From: JANXQE01 sp035651635
Lineage (GTDB): Bacteria > Verrucomicrobiota > Verrucomicrobiia > Limisphaerales > UBA8199
Direction of reading: 5' to 3'
Assembly: GCA_035651635.1 (NCBI GenBank)
Contig: DASRFK010000031.1
Location: forward strand, 1-23,432
Length of the DNA stretch: 23,432 bases
A program made the translations under genes and the position numbers. Positions 21,074-23,432 of the stretch are shown here, piece by piece. Below the pieces are notes generated by a model that ran no database searches, was not told where the DNA came from, and saw only the letters and a program-made list of their open reading frames with translations. Position 1 is the first letter of the stretch, and each line of letters opens with the position of its first letter.

Positions 21074-23432
21074 CTACTTGGCTCTGTAGAACCGTAAAGG
21101 TCTGTTCGTCGCGTCTGGATCCGAGAAAAAGAACCAACCGTTGCTCAGGGCCATAAACGAGCCGAGTGGAGTCCAGTCCAGAAGATTCGTGGAAGTCCAA
21201 ATTCCATAGGTCCCGTTGGAATCGCCCGATAGCGTGACCGTGAAAGGAGTAGACGCCGGTTGCGGGCCCACGTTCAGGATAGGAACGACAAGCGGAGTAA
21301 CGTTGATAACAATTGTTCCTGGCTCGGAGTCGACCTGCCCATCATTGGCTACGAAACTGAAACTCGAGTAGGGGCTGCCGAAGCCATTAACGGACGGAAC
21401 GAAAATCACCCGACCGTTGGGATCGCTGATCAAGGTATTGCTATAAAGAACCGGTTGGCCGCGGGTGCCAGCCGCATACTGATACATTGTGCCGAGCGTC
21501 GGCAACTGGGCGACCCTGGTCGAAACAGGATCTCCATTCGGATCCATTGCCTTACACTGGATAACCAGATCACGGTTTTCAGGCCCGTTTGTAATCTGAG
21601 ATATCGCCTGCGGAGGAACGTTCCCCCCGAGGGTGATACTACTGTGCTCTGTGCCTGAGGCGGCCACCACATGGTTCAGTCCAGCAGGCGGCAGCCCCTG
21701 GCCATCGTCATTGTTTCCCCAAGCAACAACTCCACCATCCGAGGTGATGCCAAGGCAATGGTCGACCCCTCTTCCAATCCCGAGAACATTCCTTAAGGCG
21801 GAAGCGGGGACATTGGTTTGCCCCTCAGCGTTGGAACCCCAAGCGGCTACTGAACCATCCAATGTCAATGCCAGGATATGCGAATCTCCCGCGGCAACGA
21901 CCACAGCATTGGTTAGGCCTGAAGGGGTTGGAGGTGCATTTCCCCAGCTGAGGATTGTTCCGTCCGCCCTAAGCGCCACGCTGAAGTTACCACCGGCGGC
22001 GATGGCTACGGCGTTGGTCACATTCACAGGGACGGGAGCTTGACCGGAGTCGTTTCTTCCCCAAGCGACTACCGAGCCGTCGGCTATCAAGGCCAGGTTA
22101 TGTTCAGCGCCAGCCGCGATGGCGATGGCATTGCTCATTCCCGGTGGCACATTCGCCTGCCCGTAGTCATTACGGCCCCAACCGACCACGGCTCCGCCGG
22201 ATGTGAGCGCCAGACTATGCCCATTTCCTGCAGCAACCGCGACAATGTTGCCCAAGCCGACAGGAACGTCTGTCTGCTGGTAGGAGTTGTCTCCCCAAGC
22301 CACTGCCGTTCCACCCGATTGGATCGCTAAGTTGTGGGTGTATCCGGCAGCCACGCCTACAGCAAGACCCACTTTTCGCGGCACGGAATTGAGTCCAAAC
22401 AGTTCACTGCCCCAAACGGCAACTTTCTCTCCGGTCGTAAATCGGGCCGGCGCTCCATAGGTGGTGCCCATGGCGCTACTCATGACCACGCGAAACTGAT
22501 AGACAGCGGGCTGAACCAATCCGGCGATTTGTTGGCTCACCCGTACAACTGTAGCTCCAGCGCCCACAGCCTGGGAGCCGGTCGCATTTGTATGCTGGCC
22601 CGGAACTCCCCATTCGAACCACGCGACGCTTTCCATTCCGTTCGGCAAAACCATTCCATTGAGCGTGGCCCGAGTTGGAGCAATCTCCGTGGCGGGTTGC
22701 GTGCTGGCAAGCGTGCTCCCAATGTTCAAGGAGACCGTCGCTGGATGGGAGTCCATCTGGCCGTCATTCACAACATAAGTGAACTCATCGGGAGGCCGCC
22801 CCGCTCTTTGCGAGGTAAATATTACTCGGTGCTGAGGATCTTCGACCAGCTGGTTTGCCGGATAGATGATTGGTCCCCTTCCTCCGTTTGTGAATTGATA
22901 CAGGGCTCCATCCGAAGGCAAAGTCGTTATCCTGTAGGTCAGGACGTCGGCGTTGAGATCGGAGCCTTGCAACGTTACTACCAGATCTTGATTCGAAACC
23001 GACGACAGAAGAAGGGGCAAGGCCGTTGGCGGCAAATTGTCGCCGTCTGCCAATCCGTGCATAACTCCCGCCGCCAGGATGCACGTGTTGCTGAGGGCCG
23101 TTGGAGCGCCGAAGTCAACCGTCCCGTTTGTTTCCAACGCCAGTAAGTTCGCAAAATCTGCCGAGATCGCAACCTCGTTCGTTAAAGTGGACACAACACC
23201 GCCAGGCCACTCCATTACTGTTCCGTCAAGTCTTAAGGCGGCGCCGAATCCCGATCCTGCGGTGATGGCGACTACATCTGTGAGATTGGTTAGAACGTCT
23301 GTTTGTCGAACGTTACCCCAGCACGCAACCGTTCCGTCGGCCTTGAGAGCTTCGCTATGCATGTAGCCGGCAGCAATGGCGACCACATTGCTCAACCCCG
23401 CAGGCACGGAGCATTGCTGGGCCTCGTTGTCG
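21074..23432 (-). CDS. RCC1-repeat, cadherin-like secreted protein (5' end outside the window)
   Basis: The frame stays open through the right edge (DNEAQQCSVPAGLSN), so the true N-terminus and any signal peptide are missing. In order of translation, the visible part (about 785 codons) has a few RCC1-type repeats (VPAGLSNVVAIAAG ... GTVACWG), a cadherin-like domain (NLPPTALPLLL ... FTYVVNDGQMDSHP), an FN3-like domain (PTRATLNGMVLPNG), a second block of about seven RCC1 repeats (VAWGDNSYQQTDVPVGL, VVGWGRNDYGQANVPPGM and so on), a second cadherin-like domain (FSFVANDGQVDSEPG) and the tail TYGIWTSTNLLDW ... FYRAK. The repeated RCC1-plus-cadherin module suggests internal duplication. RCC1 folds are beta-propellers that bind proteins; in bacteria the function of these large secreted forms is unknown. 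Adhesion or surface display is plausible. Confidence 0.8.
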   Translation of the reverse strand, partial: DNEAQQCSVPAGLSNVVAIAAGYMHSEALKADGTVACWGNVRQTDVLTNLTDVVAITAGSGFGAALRLDGTVMEWPGGVVSTLTNEVAISADFANLLALETNGTVDFGAPTALSNTCILAAGVMHGLADGDNLPPTALPLLLSSVSNQDLVVTLQGSDLNADVLTYRITTLPSDGALYQFTNGGRGPIIYPANQLVEDPQHRVIFTSQRAGRPPDEFTYVVNDGQMDSHPATVSLNIGSTLASTQPATEIAPTRATLNGMVLPNGMESVAWFEWGVPGQHTNATGSQAVGAGATVVRVSQQIAGLVQPAVYQFRVVMSSAMGTTYGAPARFTTGEKVAVWGSELFGLNSVPRKVGLAVGVAAGYTHNLAIQSGGTAVAWGDNSYQQTDVPVGLGNIVAVAAGNGHSLALTSGGAVVGWGRNDYGQANVPPGMSNAIAIAAGAEHNLALIADGSVVAWGRNDSGQAPVPVNVTNAVAIAAGGNFSVALRADGTILSWGNAPPTPSGLTNAVVVAAGDSHILALTLDGSVAAWGSNAEGQTNVPASALRNVLGIGRGVDHCLGITSDGGVVAWGNNDDGQGLPPAGLNHVVAASGTEHSSITLGGNVPPQAISQITNGPENRDLVIQCKAMDPNGDPVSTRVAQLPTLGTMYQYAAGTRGQPVLYSNTLISDPNGRVIFVPSVNGFGSPYSSFSFVANDGQVDSEPGTIVINVTPLVVPILNVGPQPASTPFTVTLSGDSNGTYGIWTSTNLLDWTPLGSFMALSNGWFFFSDPDATNRPLRFYRAK

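Noticed and set aside
21700..22360. Regularly spaced repeats on the right that might suggest CRISPR
   Set aside because: The periodicity comes from the coding sequence of RCC1 repeats (about 50 residues each); the units are degenerate and in frame, without unique spacers.

Overview
The window looks like the chromosome of a soil or freshwater verrucomicrobium, probably from the Pedosphaera/Limisphaerales group. This is inferred from three things: large secreted proteins that share a W...FYR(V/A) C-terminal tail, short GC-rich hairpin repeats between genes, and a MbfA/GlmS/GH44 gene mix typical of such genomes. No rRNA, tRNA, CRISPR array or transposase was seen, so the taxonomy is not proven.

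Layout. 1-399 is non-coding and holds a cluster of hairpin repeats. 400-834 (+) is a stand-alone receiver-domain response regulator. 876-1556 (-) is a SCO-type copper/thioredoxin-fold protein. It is divergent from 1918-3147 (+), a secreted type I copper (cupredoxin) protein, which is followed 23 bp later by an outer-membrane beta-barrel protein (3171-4196). From 12106 down to 4197 everything lies on the minus strand in one tight series: pstS, pstC, pstA, pstB, phoU, a class III PLP enzyme resembling phosphonate-degrading lyases, and a 669-residue fusion of an MGDG-synthase/UgtP-like glycosyltransferase with a PHP phosphoesterase domain. Upstream of pstS (12287-12327) are direct repeats with 11-bp periodicity that look like a Pho box.

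The plus strand then carries a secreted GH44 glycanase (12552-14918), a secreted beta-propeller/phosphoesterase (15113-17800), a 28-codon remnant of an EamA-type transporter gene, the ferritin-like/VIT iron exporter mbfA (17908-18861), a possible NIPSNAP gene tail, and glmS (19080-20936). A strange low-complexity CG/CT tract follows. The right edge is the C-terminal part of a giant RCC1-repeat protein on the minus strand (21074-23432), truncated by the window.

The most interesting idea is that the pst operon has gained two cargo genes that together make a phosphate-starvation module. PstSCAB-PhoU imports and senses phosphate. The PLP enzyme could act in C-P compound salvage. The glycosyltransferase-PHP fusion could replace phospholipids with glycolipids while its phosphoesterase half releases phosphate. 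Gene order and domains are seen in the sequence; the joint function is inference.
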